64,000 bases of DNA, taken from assembly GCA_900095095.1 (NCBI GenBank), contig FMBT01000301.1:124001-188000 (forward strand). Reading direction: 5' to 3'. The notes beneath the pieces are model-generated. The model saw only the letters and a program-made list of their open reading frames with translations. It made no database searches and was not told the origin of the DNA. Source of the stretch: Fragilariopsis cylindrus CCMP1102 (lineage: Eukaryota > Bacillariophyta > Bacillariophyceae > Bacillariales > Bacillariaceae). Shown piece by piece: positions 45,215-56,610 of this stretch (positions within the stretch are counted from its first letter, which is position 1; every line of letters starts with the position of its first letter). The position numbers and the translations under genes were made by a program.

Positions 45215-48200
45215 ATGCGTACGATCAATAATAAGCAGAAGAGTTATAAAACAGCAGCTCCAGTAGCTTCATCAGCTTCATCAGCTCCAGCTCCAGCTTC
45301 AGCTACACCATCACCAGCAGCTTCAGCAGTACCATCACCAGCAGAACCAGAACCAGTACCATCATCATCGTCAGCTTCTGCTTCAGCTTCATTAGCTTCA
45401 GCTACACCATCACCAGCAGCTTCAGCAGTACCATCAACAGCAGAACCAGTACCAGTAACATCATCAACATCAACGTCATCATCTGTGAAATCATCTTCTA
45501 AGAATTTCGTTGCCAATGTTCATAGTAGTACGTCGCCCGTCTTCGGTACTTCTTCAGTTGATGGAATTGAGAACAATAACACAAACAACAGCAACAGTAA
45601 CAACCCAAGCAACAACGCAAACAGAGGAGAGGAAATAGTATCGGCACTCCAACCAAATCGACAAAAGCAACAGCAACAAGAACAAGACTTTGCTGTTGAC
45701 GATGATGACGATGATGATGACGATGATGACCATAAATCATCCTTTTCATGGACTGGAAGTGATTTGGACGATGACGTAGAAGATGAATTTATTGATGATA
45801 GCACCCGATTTTCAACATCGGTACTAGGAGGAGACCGAAGTAACATTAGCAGCAATAATCATCATCGTAACAGCTACAATAGTGGCAACGATAACGAGAT
45901 CAAGCAGCAGCAGCAGCAGCAGCAAGTCGATGATCAAAGAGATGATGGCGATAACGAGATTGAGCAGCAGCAAAGAGAAGAATCTACTATTGACATACGA
46001 GACCCAGTTACACCAAGTGGTATTAATGATATCGCATGGAGTGGAAGTGATTTAGAAGATGATTGTGATAAGAATATTGTGGATAGTTGTCATATTATCG
46101 GTACAACAAATAATAATGGTCTTGTGACCGACGACAGTCATGCTGATACAGGTAGAGATTCGGCAGCAGCAGCAGTTACAGGCAGAGATTCAGCAGCAGC
46201 AGCAGCAGCAGAAGAAGATGACACAGATGATAATGTCATCGCATGGAGTAAAAGTGACTTTGACGAAGATGATGATGCTGACGTTGTCGATGATGAAGGT
46301 GATATCGCCATCAACTTAAAAGACAGCATCAACATCAGCAATAATACTAACGGTAATATCCAGATTAAAGATATAAATTTTCTTGATCATGACGTTCAAA
46401 AGCATTCATCGGCAAGTTCTGTATCTGTTACGGCACGAACAACAACGACGAATCTTGATAGCAATGATGAGGATGAGAAACTTCTTGATAAAACGTCATC
46501 TTCATCTGTTACAAATCGAACAGGGAATAGTAATACAAATCATACATACAGGACTACGGGACAGCATAGTGCAACTACTGCTGCAATGACGAATGTTACA
46601 CTAATAGCTAGAAATGATACTGATGATGCTAATAACAACAACGATGGGAATGAAAGTCTATTAGAAATGTCTAAGTCTACTCACAACAACAAGATAAACG
46701 GTCATGTTGCTTCAAACAAGGAGAACTCAAATCAAGATGATGATAATGATGATGATCATCATCACACAGCATACGAAGAAGATCTGCTTGATGCATTCTT
46801 TGAGAATATACATGATCGTATTTGTAGAGAAACATCAAATAGTAGAGGTGGAAAGCAGATAATGAGAAGACGATGCAACGGAGTAGAAGAAGAAGAAGAT
46901 GACGATGATGTAACAGTACAAGATGCATTATTTTGTAAATTATTATTGGATCCTATGTTAGATCATCTTGAAAAATATGATCCTGTATTTGAAAAATTAG
47001 AAGAATTAGCATGTCCTGAAGATGATGACGACGATGATAAGACAGAAATAAGCAACGTCGAAGGCGTCGGCGTCATCGACCTTGATGAACTATCTACTAT
47101 GGTATGTGCAACAACAGCAGCGAAAGCAGAGGACGGAACAGCAGCTCCTGTAACAAATTATGCTGCTATCGCATTTAGTCAATTATTAGATCGTGTTGAA
47201 AGATTTGATCCATATTTTGAACGATGTACAGAAAGGATGGAGGAAGTTTTTAATAGTAACAACAAGAAGACCAATGACGAAAAAGAAGTGAATGTTGACT
47301 ATTCACCAAGAAGTATTAGTAGCAAGGCAACTGCTGCTAGTAAGATTAGTATTGATGTATTAGATAAAGCATTTGAACGGGCCGAATCAATGTTAAAGAA
47401 ACAGAAACAAAAAGCAAAGGTACAGAAAATTACAGGTAGAGCATTTGAACGTGCTGAGTTGATGTTAAAGAAACAAAAAGAACGGTGGTTTGTTGCACGC
47501 GTGAATTGGAAATTACGACAATCGGTATTTAGTGAAGCTATAAAAGTAAATACAAAAAAATGTACAGAACAAACAACAAAACTTGTGAATGAGTGTGCAG
47601 CAGCAACCATCACACCTGCAACTGCAGCAGCTGCTGCACGAGCTGTTGTAGCAAATGCAACCAAATGCAATGGTACCACTACTGACCATATACAAACTGT
47701 TACTGGTAGGGAGAAGATGGACAAGAACAAGATGGAAACGAAGAATAGTACTTCTAACCCGCTGAAAGTCGAGCCACCAAAGAATCAACTAAAATCTACT
47801 AATACCGAGTATGGCAACGAGTCAGTAGTTACAGATATGTCATATTCCGATCATGTAGTACGATCACAAGCTGGTTTATCGCCGGAATCTTCTGCGGGAC
47901 CTTCCGATGAAGAAGAAGACGCAGAGACGAATTTTTCTGAATACGATGATGATGACACCAATACAACAATGACCGGATTTTTGTCAGAATCGGTAGTTGC
48001 AGGAACAACAACTGGGTCGCTGTTCGTGATTACAGAAGACGTTCCCGTCACAGAAAGCATGTTAACATGTGCTTCGAACAAGAACAAGAACGAAGCAAAG
48101 GACGGTGATAGTAAAAAAGGAAGTATGACTCCGTCTACTCCTCTATCGCCTTTAAGAAGATGGGCATACCCCTCTCCACTGTCATCGCCTCGGCGACGGT

Positions 48201-50269
48201 GTAGAAAAAAATCTTCTGCATCTGATAATACTCCTTTTGCATGGTTGGGTCAATGGAGAGATTCAGTCGAGTCTGTATCCAAAAAAATTCTTGATCGAAC
48301 ACCGTCGTGCTCATCTACTTCGATATTCTTTGAAGATATTGATGACAATGATTTAGAAAAAGAAAACTCACTGATTGATCATGATTATGCTGGATATGTT
48401 GGATATGTTGGAGGTAGTCGTGATACCATCAAAGTAAAGGAAGCGGTGAATGGCAACGATGATGATTTCAAAGATTACGACTATGATGATGATTTAAGTG
48501 GTTTTGAAACTGCGATCGACTACGATCAGCAAGTCGAGCGGCATTCTATGCCACGACTAGAAGGAAGTCGTAGTAGCTTATTAACTGAAAATGATTACCA
48601 GCAGCAAGATCAAGACGAACTGCATCCTATGCTTAGACTGCAACGAAGCCGCGATAGCTTAATAAACGAGAACGATTATCAGCAGGATCATCAGGACGAG
48701 CGACCTCCTATGCTCCGTCTACAAAGAAGTCGTAATAGTCGTGGAGATCATATTTCATTATCATCAATAGACTGTGATACAGCAACAATGAAAACTTGCG
48801 TTTCGGATTATAGTCGACTGTCATCTTTGAATGGAGGAGCAGCGGGAGTAGTCAAAGATAAAATCGGCTATTCTTTGGCGGATAGTATCCGAGATGCTTC
48901 TATGACCGCACGCAATAGAGATCTCAGAAAGAATCGAATGTCACGCGAACCACGTGGAAACAAGCTTACAAATGAACCGAGTACACACATTCACACCATC
49001 AGCGATCAACAACGAATAAGGAGTCCTAGGTCTTCGGAAACGCAAATTACGGCCGATTTAACAGCAACCTCAGGTGGTTCGTCAGATTTGCTGGTAACAG
49101 CAATCGATGAAAGTGATAACGTTTCCACTAAGAGCTCGATGATTGGCTATGTGAAAAATCTTTATCATGCTGCTAAAACCAATGCTGACAAAACGGATGG
49201 AAAGGAAGAGGATATCAGAAGACAAAGAAATGATAATACTAGTGAACATGGATCAGTCACTTCTGGTATCCCTTCTACATCTTCAACACATACATCAGCT
49301 TTCATGGATTGTTACGAAGATGAGATTCAATCAAATGGCTATTCGATGACGTCAGATATGCTTTCTATGGCAACAGGTTTGATGTCAATGACAACAGATA
49401 TGATGCTCAATTACAACAGCAGTAGCAAACTCAGTAGCAGTAACAACACCAACAACAACAACAAAGAAGAAACGGAATCGAAAATGGCACCAATAACAAC
49501 ACTACCGATCGAAGATGATATCCCATCAGATAATATTTCCATAACGACAGATATGTCGATGACAACGAACATGATGCTCGCATATTGGAATACAAGCAAT
49601 GGAAATAACAGAGATGATGATGGAGAACTAAATCTGAAACCTGAACCGGCACCGAAAACGAAAGCGCTAACGAGTCCCTCATCACCAACACAAACGATGA
49701 CGAGCACCAGAACAACGATGGTATATCTAGAAGAACTTATCCAATCAGATGCTACATCACCAGTCAAATTGGTTCTGTATTTGGCATGGTTATCTGTTTA
49801 CTATGTAATCAGATCAGAATTTTCTACTATGGTAATGTCAGTAGGTAGTATCAACGATGAACATAAAAATACTAATACTGTAACCGTCAAATCGGAAGAA
49901 AATGGCAATAATGAGAAGGAGAAGAAAATCATTGACACTGCTACTAATACTACTGCGTGTAATAATTTTAAAACTGATCCTACAAAGAACAAGAAAGAAT
50001 CCAAACGTCATCGCCGTCATCGCAGACGTCCTCAAACAGTAGAAGATCGTCGTCGTAGAAGAATTCGTGCAACACGTAATTTTGGCAAAGTATTGGCTGG
50101 TGAACCAGAAGATTTGTCATCATCAATGTCAATGTCGACAACATTTACTTCTTCAGAGGAATTATCTGCATCGTCATCCTCATCCATACTGTATGATTTA
50201 GCACATCATCATGTTGACAATATGCCATCGAAACCAACAACAAAAAAAGCATTGATACTGTACGTATAA
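45215..50269 (+). CDS. Giant disordered protein (1684 aa) with several internal repeat families
   Basis: The frame opens at a TTG (45161); the first ATG is 45215 (MRTINNKQKSYKTAAP). There are no introns. The N-terminus has a 33-residue Pro/Ala/Ser duplication (SATPSPAASAVPS twice, 99 bp period). Three copies of a Trp-acidic motif follow: SWTGSDLDDD, AWSGSDLEDD and AWSKSDFDEDDD. A paired motif is DHLEKYDPVFEKLEE and DRVERFDPYFERCTER. A basic helical pair follows (AFERAESMLKKQK, AFERAELMLKKQKERWF) with WKLRQSVFSEA. Later come three copies of PMLRLQRSR plus NDYQQ (about 48549-48740) and two Met-rich units (SMTTDMMLNY, SMTTNMMLAY). A short hydrophobic stretch near residues 1517-1532 (LVLYLAWLSVYYVI) may be a membrane anchor. 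The C-terminus is basic (RHRRHRRRP). No known family; a scaffold or adaptor-binding role is inference. Confidence 0.76.
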   Translation: MRTINNKQKSYKTAAPVASSASSAPAPASATPSPAASAVPSPAEPEPVPSSSSASASASLASATPSPAASAVPSTAEPVPVTSSTSTSSSVKSSSKNFVANVHSSTSPVFGTSSVDGIENNNTNNSNSNNPSNNANRGEEIVSALQPNRQKQQQQEQDFAVDDDDDDDDDDDHKSSFSWTGSDLDDDVEDEFIDDSTRFSTSVLGGDRSNISSNNHHRNSYNSGNDNEIKQQQQQQQVDDQRDDGDNEIEQQQREESTIDIRDPVTPSGINDIAWSGSDLEDDCDKNIVDSCHIIGTTNNNGLVTDDSHADTGRDSAAAAVTGRDSAAAAAAEEDDTDDNVIAWSKSDFDEDDDADVVDDEGDIAINLKDSINISNNTNGNIQIKDINFLDHDVQKHSSASSVSVTARTTTTNLDSNDEDEKLLDKTSSSSVTNRTGNSNTNHTYRTTGQHSATTAAMTNVTLIARNDTDDANNNNDGNESLLEMSKSTHNNKINGHVASNKENSNQDDDNDDDHHHTAYEEDLLDAFFENIHDRICRETSNSRGGKQIMRRRCNGVEEEEDDDDVTVQDALFCKLLLDPMLDHLEKYDPVFEKLEELACPEDDDDDDKTEISNVEGVGVIDLDELSTMVCATTAAKAEDGTAAPVTNYAAIAFSQLLDRVERFDPYFERCTERMEEVFNSNNKKTNDEKEVNVDYSPRSISSKATAASKISIDVLDKAFERAESMLKKQKQKAKVQKITGRAFERAELMLKKQKERWFVARVNWKLRQSVFSEAIKVNTKKCTEQTTKLVNECAAATITPATAAAAARAVVANATKCNGTTTDHIQTVTGREKMDKNKMETKNSTSNPLKVEPPKNQLKSTNTEYGNESVVTDMSYSDHVVRSQAGLSPESSAGPSDEEEDAETNFSEYDDDDTNTTMTGFLSESVVAGTTTGSLFVITEDVPVTESMLTCASNKNKNEAKDGDSKKGSMTPSTPLSPLRRWAYPSPLSSPRRRCRKKSSASDNTPFAWLGQWRDSVESVSKKILDRTPSCSSTSIFFEDIDDNDLEKENSLIDHDYAGYVGYVGGSRDTIKVKEAVNGNDDDFKDYDYDDDLSGFETAIDYDQQVERHSMPRLEGSRSSLLTENDYQQQDQDELHPMLRLQRSRDSLINENDYQQDHQDERPPMLRLQRSRNSRGDHISLSSIDCDTATMKTCVSDYSRLSSLNGGAAGVVKDKIGYSLADSIRDASMTARNRDLRKNRMSREPRGNKLTNEPSTHIHTISDQQRIRSPRSSETQITADLTATSGGSSDLLVTAIDESDNVSTKSSMIGYVKNLYHAAKTNADKTDGKEEDIRRQRNDNTSEHGSVTSGIPSTSSTHTSAFMDCYEDEIQSNGYSMTSDMLSMATGLMSMTTDMMLNYNSSSKLSSSNNTNNNNKEETESKMAPITTLPIEDDIPSDNISITTDMSMTTNMMLAYWNTSNGNNRDDDGELNLKPEPAPKTKALTSPSSPTQTMTSTRTTMVYLEELIQSDATSPVKLVLYLAWLSVYYVIRSEFSTMVMSVGSINDEHKNTNTVTVKSEENGNNEKEKKIIDTATNTTACNNFKTDPTKNKKESKRHRRHRRRPQTVEDRRRRRIRATRNFGKVLAGEPEDLSSSMSMSTTFTSSEELSASSSSSILYDLAHHHVDNMPSKPTTKKALILYV

Positions 50270-53200
50270 AAGTCTGCCAGTAATAATTGCAACAAATCCA
50301 TGTTCGGAAGAACTTTGAAAGTTTCATTCCCGAAGAATTATAAAATAACAGAACAAATACATGTATTTCCCTACTGACTTGAAGAATAGTAGAAATAAAA
50401 TAAGAACCTTTGCGTCAAAAGAAAAAATAGATACAAGTACGAGTACAAACTAGAGAGATTGTTGCTGCTTAACTGCTACTACTGCTGAACGAACATTTTT
50501 GGGCAGTTTTCGTTGGTATATCTCAGTCAAAAGTGACTAATCATGTAGTTAGTAGCTAAAATGTAGTATGATTTTTCAGAACAAATGGCCATGTTAAATA
50601 ATCTGGTCTGTTGTTTTAAGAATTCTCTTTGTGGCATGCACAACTCTCCTAGGCAAAGTCTACCTATTTTATACCAGTTTTAAATTACAGTATGGTCTTT
50701 TCATAATTCTTCAAAAGTGAGCTGTCCCCAATTATTTTATAGAATCATATTTCTATAAGCTGCTGCAGTTGCTATTGTTCCTGCTCCTACCATTATTATT
50801 CTGTACATGGATACCCCCTGTCCCCAACCCTGTCCTTCCTGTTTACAAAAAAAGCCTGGAAGAAGAACATGCCAGAAAAAAGGTTTCCCCCTTAGACACC
50901 ATGTGATTCTCAGATTCTCAGTAAGACTATGGATTGAAACAGAAACACAAATCCTGACAACTCAATTTGCTTTTATTCTACTACTGTCCTATTGTTGTGT
51001 ATTCATTTGCTGATTGATGTTGCTGTTGTTGTTGTTTCATATGGTTGTTACAAAAAGTATTGTATTACTGTACCACTTAAGTTCTCCTTGTTGTTTTATA
51101 TAATGACACATGATGTGGAAAATCAGCTTGTAAATGAACTAACCTTGCTATTTGCACAGTGGCACATGAAAGATGCTTCAGTGGTGGATCCAGCCTCTCT
51201 CTCTCTCTCTCTCTCTCTCCCCCCCCCCCCCCCTCCCTTTGCATTGAAAACTGGAGAAATTGCATGCTTTTGCATGTTATGTTGTAGGCAAGAAGATACG
51301 GTTCCACTGATACATTAACATCATTTGTCATGGTAAAGTTGTTTAGCATGGACAAATATATAAGAGGATACCATAAAAATGAGTAGTCAGTGATGATTTG
51401 CACATCACATCACATCCCACATGCATACATACATACATACATAGTTTTGCGATGCTGCTGCTGCAGCACTGACTGACTGAGTTCTATAACAGCAGTTCGT
51501 AGATTACTAATGGGAAGGAGAAGAAAGAATGGGAACCCAATCCGAGTAGGGAATAATGATAGAAGTAAAAGTTCCCACAAGGTGTACTACAAATTTACAG
51601 TAGGCACATTTATACTGCATCCCTCATCTGGTGCAGTACTAGTACTGGAACATCTTCCGTTCATACGTGGATACAAGTTTGTACGATATATTAAAAAGAT
51701 CGAAGCCCCCTTTTGGGGTGCGAGGTAAATCCATATATTTCAGTCAAAATTTATTTTCAACTTGCACGATGAAGGGGATTCGATTATTTAATTATTTTGG
51801 TAGAAATTGTTTTTCAAACGATAATGCCGTTAGCGTTGTGAACATTTTGCACTCTGCTGTGCGTGTTGAAATTTAAAATCTTGTGTTCTTTGATAAAATT
51901 AAACGAAGAAACAGACAACTCATGATGGTGGAACAACGAGTCGATCAACGACTACGACAACAACGACAACAACGACGATAATAATGGCGTCTGTTGGGCA
52001 TCTGTTCTGAGTACAAGTGAAAAATTATCGTGACGAAACAGATGAATGATGACGACGACCTTTTGGGTTTTCACTTGTACCAATGGATTTAGAACCAACA
52101 AAAAATAACCAACATCATCGACGCTAGTTTTACCAGTACTCGACACGAGTTCATTGTAAAAAATAGTGGATGCATTTTTTTTTTTGTGAACGTAACAAAA
52201 CACAAGACAAAATTAGAGCAAAACGAAATGCTCACAACTTTTTATTCTTACACTTTCAACAACAACTTTCAACAACAACAACTTTCAACTTCGATCAACT
52301 CAACCTTCGATCAACTTACTCAACCCAAGATGATGAAGATGATCTTCAGCTTACTCATCCGTCTCGGATGGTTCCGCCGCCGCCGCCGCCACCGCCACCG
52401 ATGGTAGCATTCCCAATTTGACTACTCCTGCTAATAGTCCACGCTCATCCTCCGAACGTCATCGTCGTTTCGCTCCATTCCAACAACAAGTAAGTTCTTT
52501 TTATTAACACTCAACCTTTCGATCATGATGAACATAATGAACATGATCTTTCGCTTACTCACTCATCCGTCTCTGATTGGACTTCTTTGTTGCTTTGCGC
52601 TTTGCAAATATGTCATGGGGACTACATTCTCGAGCCTACCATTTGCCTCCTGCACTTGTACCACCGTGGCCCGAGGATGTAGTCCCATGATATCATCCTA
52701 CGTCCTTTTTTTCCCTCCTTATCGTGAAGGATGGTTTTTGACGATGGTTATTATTTTATGATTACGTCCTGTGTTGTGTATGTCCTTATCTTGTTGGCGG
52801 GATGGATGGAGTCGTTCCTTTCTTTACGTTTTTGGTTCATGTTGAAACTATACTTGTTTTCTTTTGCTTGGGAAGTTTTGTTGGGGAATGGAATATTATT
52901 ATTATTATGTATTTATTTTGGTTGGATTGAAAAGGCACGGCGTGGTATGTATGTTTGTTTGATTAGTGAGGGTTCGTCCCGTTTGTACAGGATTCTAATG
53001 AGGGCAAAAAGTAGGACAGGAACCTGTGAACTGATGTGAAAAAACGCATCTAAGGAATCACAGCTGATCTGACTGGTGATGGATAGTCAATTGAAAAAAG
53101 GTGGCTTAAAGGTAGAAATCAACCCACCCCTTTGGCAGCAACCCACAAACCGACCCGGAATCCATGATACATACACTAGGCTATTCGTGGCTGAAACGAA

Positions 53201-53520
53201 ACATAATACTACATGCTTTTTTTATTCAAACTGAAATAATTACAATAATAATAATATATGCTACCCCCGACGGACACGCTCATGAAAGAAAACAGGTATT
53301 TGTAACAGCAGAAGACTTTTAACGCAACGAGAGGAACGATGACAGATATTTCCAAAAACCTTATAAGGACAGCATTTATATATTTATATATATTACCGGG
53401 TACAATAGTCATTAATACTATAAGAAATCTATTTATAATTCCATTCCATTTCTTGTTTTAATTTTATTTTATGCTATTCTTTTTCTAGCTAGACTCATTA
53501 TCACCTATCACGTATCATGA
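50270..53520. other. Long gene-poor region with homopolymers and a possible exon
   Basis: From 50560 to 51400 the composition changes and the frames are broken, as in an old insertion; (CT)n runs into 15 C residues at 51219-51233. A 72-codon frame at 51510-51728 and a hydrophobic 102-codon frame at 52731-53039 have no recognised relatives. A 45 bp segment (about 52330-52375, core CTTACTCATCCGTCTC) recurs at about 52524-52580. A possible exon at 52350-52489 is listed separately. Confidence 0.45.
52350..52489 (+). other. Possible orphan exon
   Basis: An open frame between an acceptor-like GATCTTCAG and a consensus donor CAACAACAA|GTAAGT encodes SSVSDGSAAAAATATDGSI and then NSPRSSSERHRRFAPFQQQ. 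The composition resembles disordered coding sequence of this genome, but no matching upstream or downstream exon could be found. Confidence 0.3.
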
Positions 53521-56500
53521 TTAATTATTCATATTACCTAATTTCTTAACACTATCTTCAACACGTTTTTTAGTTCTCTTTGCTGATTGTGATTTATATT
53601 CATCAAATGTACCATCAAATCGTGTTGCTTTACCATCCTCAATCACCCATAATTCATTACATAATTTATTGACAAAATATTGATCATGACTAACAACTAA
53701 CAATCCACCTTTAAATTGTTGTATTGCTTGGATTAATGCATCCACTGCATCCATTGATAAATGATTTGAACCTTCATCAATAATTAATAAATGTGGTTTT
53801 TGATAGGCTAAAACAGCAAAGCTAACTCGACTCTTTTGTCCACCACTTAATAAACGCATTGGCTTCAATGCATCCACACCCTGGATTTGAAATTTACCTA
53901 AAAAACTTCTTATAATTTGATCATCTTGTGTCTTATCATTAAATAGATTTAACATATTTTCTATAGCAGATAAATTTAAATCAAATCGTTCGGAATGATG
54001 TTGTGTAAAGTGTCCAATTCGTAATCCACTATTCACTGTAACACTACCACCAATTGGACGGATATGACCCATAATTAAATTTAATAATGTTGTTTTACCT
54101 TGTCCATTTGCACCCAATAATGCAATTTTGGATGAATTATCTACACCAAAATTAACTTTTTGTAGTAAGTATTCTGCAGAAGGTTTCTTTATTGTTGTAT
54201 CAATCCCATTCTCATCTTTGACATGATAACTATAATCAAATGTTACATCATTTATAGCAATGATTGGTCGTCCTAATGGTTCTGACGATGGTATAGTAAA
54301 TCTCCAAAATTTTTCTTTTTCGACTTTTATTGGTGCATCAACATCCATTTTTTCAACTGTCTTTACACGACTTTGGACCATAGTTGCACGTTTGGCATTA
54401 CTTCTAAATTTAGTAATAAATTCCATCATATGATCACGTTTACTTTTATAGGCATCATATTCTCTTATTGCATTCTTAGTTTGTTCTGTTTTTAATTTTA
54501 CAAACGTATCATAATTCCCTTTATAATAGGTCAACTTTTTATCTTTAAATTCGATGGTATCAGTACATACCTCATTTAAAAAACCACGATCATGACTAAC
54601 TAATATAATAGTATGTGGATATTGTTGTAAATATGCTTCGAGCCAAACGACAGCTTCTAAATCTAAATGATTGGTAGGTTCATCTAACATTAATATATCA
54701 GGTTCTATTAGTAATGCTGCACCTAATGCGACACGCATTCTCCATCCACCTGATAAACTTTTTATGGATGCATTTTGCATATCATCTGTAAATTGTAATC
54801 CAGTTAATATAGCTGATGCACGTTGTTGTGCTATTTTTATTGGATGTAACACGGAATTGGAATTGTAATGGTTAGCAAAGCAATAAACGGAAGGCGGGAG
54901 GGTAGGTGAGATAGTATGAGAAAGAGAAAGTGTGAAGATGATACACACCACGAGAGAACATGCGGAGAGATTTGAATTAACGAGACGAGACGAGATAGAG
55001 TGAAAGCAGAGAGACCAGATAAAAAGCGACGAGGAAGCGGTAGCAGAGACAGACAGATAGACAGGCAGGCAGACAAAGAACGATATAACGAAACGTGAAC
55101 AACAAAACGTGAACGTACCAGTATCTGCACCTAATAATTGTAATCGATCATATACATCCTTTAATTCTTTCATATCTTTTGTAAATTCTTCTGCGGTAGT
55201 AGCATCAGTAGTTTCAGTTTCTTTTGTTTCGCCACTTTCACCATTATCATTTTGTTCTAATTTTAGAGTTAATTGTTTTTCACGTTGTATTAATTGTGTT
55301 CGTTCTATATCCGCATCTAATACAGCATTAATCACGGTTGTTTCTTCATTTTCTGTATTTAATTCTTGTTTGACATGTAATACTCTCAGATGTTTCGGAA
55401 ACCCTTCTAATTCTTCCCAATTTGCTATATTATTTAATAATGTTGTTTTACCTTGTGTGTTGAATTGAGTAGGTTTGAGTGATTGAGAGAGAATGGGTAA
55501 AGTGAGTGTGCGAGAGTGCGAGAGTGAGGAAGGTATATGAGTATACGAAGCAAACAACCACAACCACAATCACAACCACAACAACAGTCAATATGCTGTG
55601 TGGTCCTGAGTTCATAGCCCGGTCGTCCGTGCAGCAATGCATGGTCGAATCGCGCTCAGGAGTCTAGTACCATAGATAGCCTGGCTCTACCTCAGATGCA
55701 GGCATGCCTCATCGTGTGTGAGTATAGGTAACCAGGAGTGGTGGTATATGGAGACCGACCCATACCATAACAACAAAATATAGTGAACAAGGATTAACGT
55801 ACCAACACCATTTTCACCAACTACAGCATATCGCCTTTGATAGGTAAATTTTAAATCTCCTTTTTCCATTAAACAGGTACCATTATCTAAATTCACAGAG
55901 ATATTTTGTAAATTGACATCCATATCATTTCCTTTTTCAGTGGGTAATATCATACATCCCACACCTGATTTAGTGGTTGTTGCATTTTGTGCAGCATCAT
56001 TTGTAGCAATTTCATTAGCTATCTCATATTCACGTCGTATTCTTATAATATCCTGTTTTGCTTTTCTTCGATCTTTCGCAGAGGTATTAAAATCAAAGGA
56101 ATCCATTTCGGTATTTGCATTTGCTTTTACTTGTGTTGATGCTGCTGCCCACATCGATTCATTTTCCTCTTCTTGAACAGTATAATCATCCTGTAATGCG
56201 GATGACATATTCACAATACGATCTTGTGTTAATTTCGTGGTTGACGTTGACGTTGATGATTGTCCCGTCGTCGTCGTAGCAGAAGAATTATCGATTGTCG
56301 TCGTCGTCGCTGCCAATAAAATGGCTGACTTTGCTGTTGCAATCCGATCATCCGGTACACCAACAGATTCTAAAAATGGGACCATACTGTCATCAAGAAT
56401 TTCTTCTACTACTGCTGTAGCTCGTCCATCCTCCTCCTCCAATGCTGATGAAATAAGTCCTGATATATATGGAATTAAATCTTCTAATCCATCTATTTCC

Positions 56501-56610
56501 TCCTCCTCATTATCTCCGCCAATATCATTATTCTCAATCAAAAGCACTTTACTTAAAAGATCTGCAAGACTTTCTTCATCTAAACTACTACTACTACTAC
56601 TACTTGACAT
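53521..56610 (-). CDS. ABC-F ATPase of the GCN20/ABCF3 type, three exons
   Basis: Exons 56610-55803, 55451-55119 and 54830-53521 give 816 residues. Intron 1 interrupts the first Walker A so that GENGVG is completed to GENGVGKTTLLNN; intron 2 joins GADT to AQQRASAILTGL. ATP-binding cassette 1 has signature SLSGGWRMRVALGAALL, Walker B LMLDEPTNHLD and switch ILVSHDRGF. The linker is basic and helical (YYKGNYDTFVKLK, then KRATMVQSRVKTVEKM). Cassette 2 has LLGANGQGKTTLLN, LLSGGQKSRVSF, LIIDEGSNHLSMD and VVSHDQYF. Its Walker B region departs from DEPTNHLD but keeps the catalytic Glu. The N-terminal 240 residues are Ser/acidic plus a helical region, as in GCN20/ABCF3 proteins. These act on ribosomes, and yeast GCN20 supports GCN2 activation. 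There is no transmembrane domain. A soluble translation factor is well supported. Confidence 0.93.
54831..55118 (-). other. ABC-F intron 2: stop-free and a multiple of three
   Basis: 288 bp (96 codons) with donor ACTG|GTACGTT and acceptor AAAAATAG|CACAAC. No stop occurs in the reading frame, so unspliced mRNA would encode an insert with hydrophobic stretches between the two halves of cassette 1. ABC-F homology runs straight across the junction, so the insert is an intron. Confidence 0.85.

Noticed and set aside
52731-53039. 102-codon hydrophobic ORF as a small membrane protein
   Set aside because: It has no recognisable family, an unusual Phe/Leu/Tyr mix expected from T-rich DNA, and no supporting neighbour.
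54831-55130. Hydrophobic segment in the ABC-F protein, as if it had membrane helices
   Set aside because: It is intron 2 read through; splicing at GT-AG sites restores continuous ABC-F homology.
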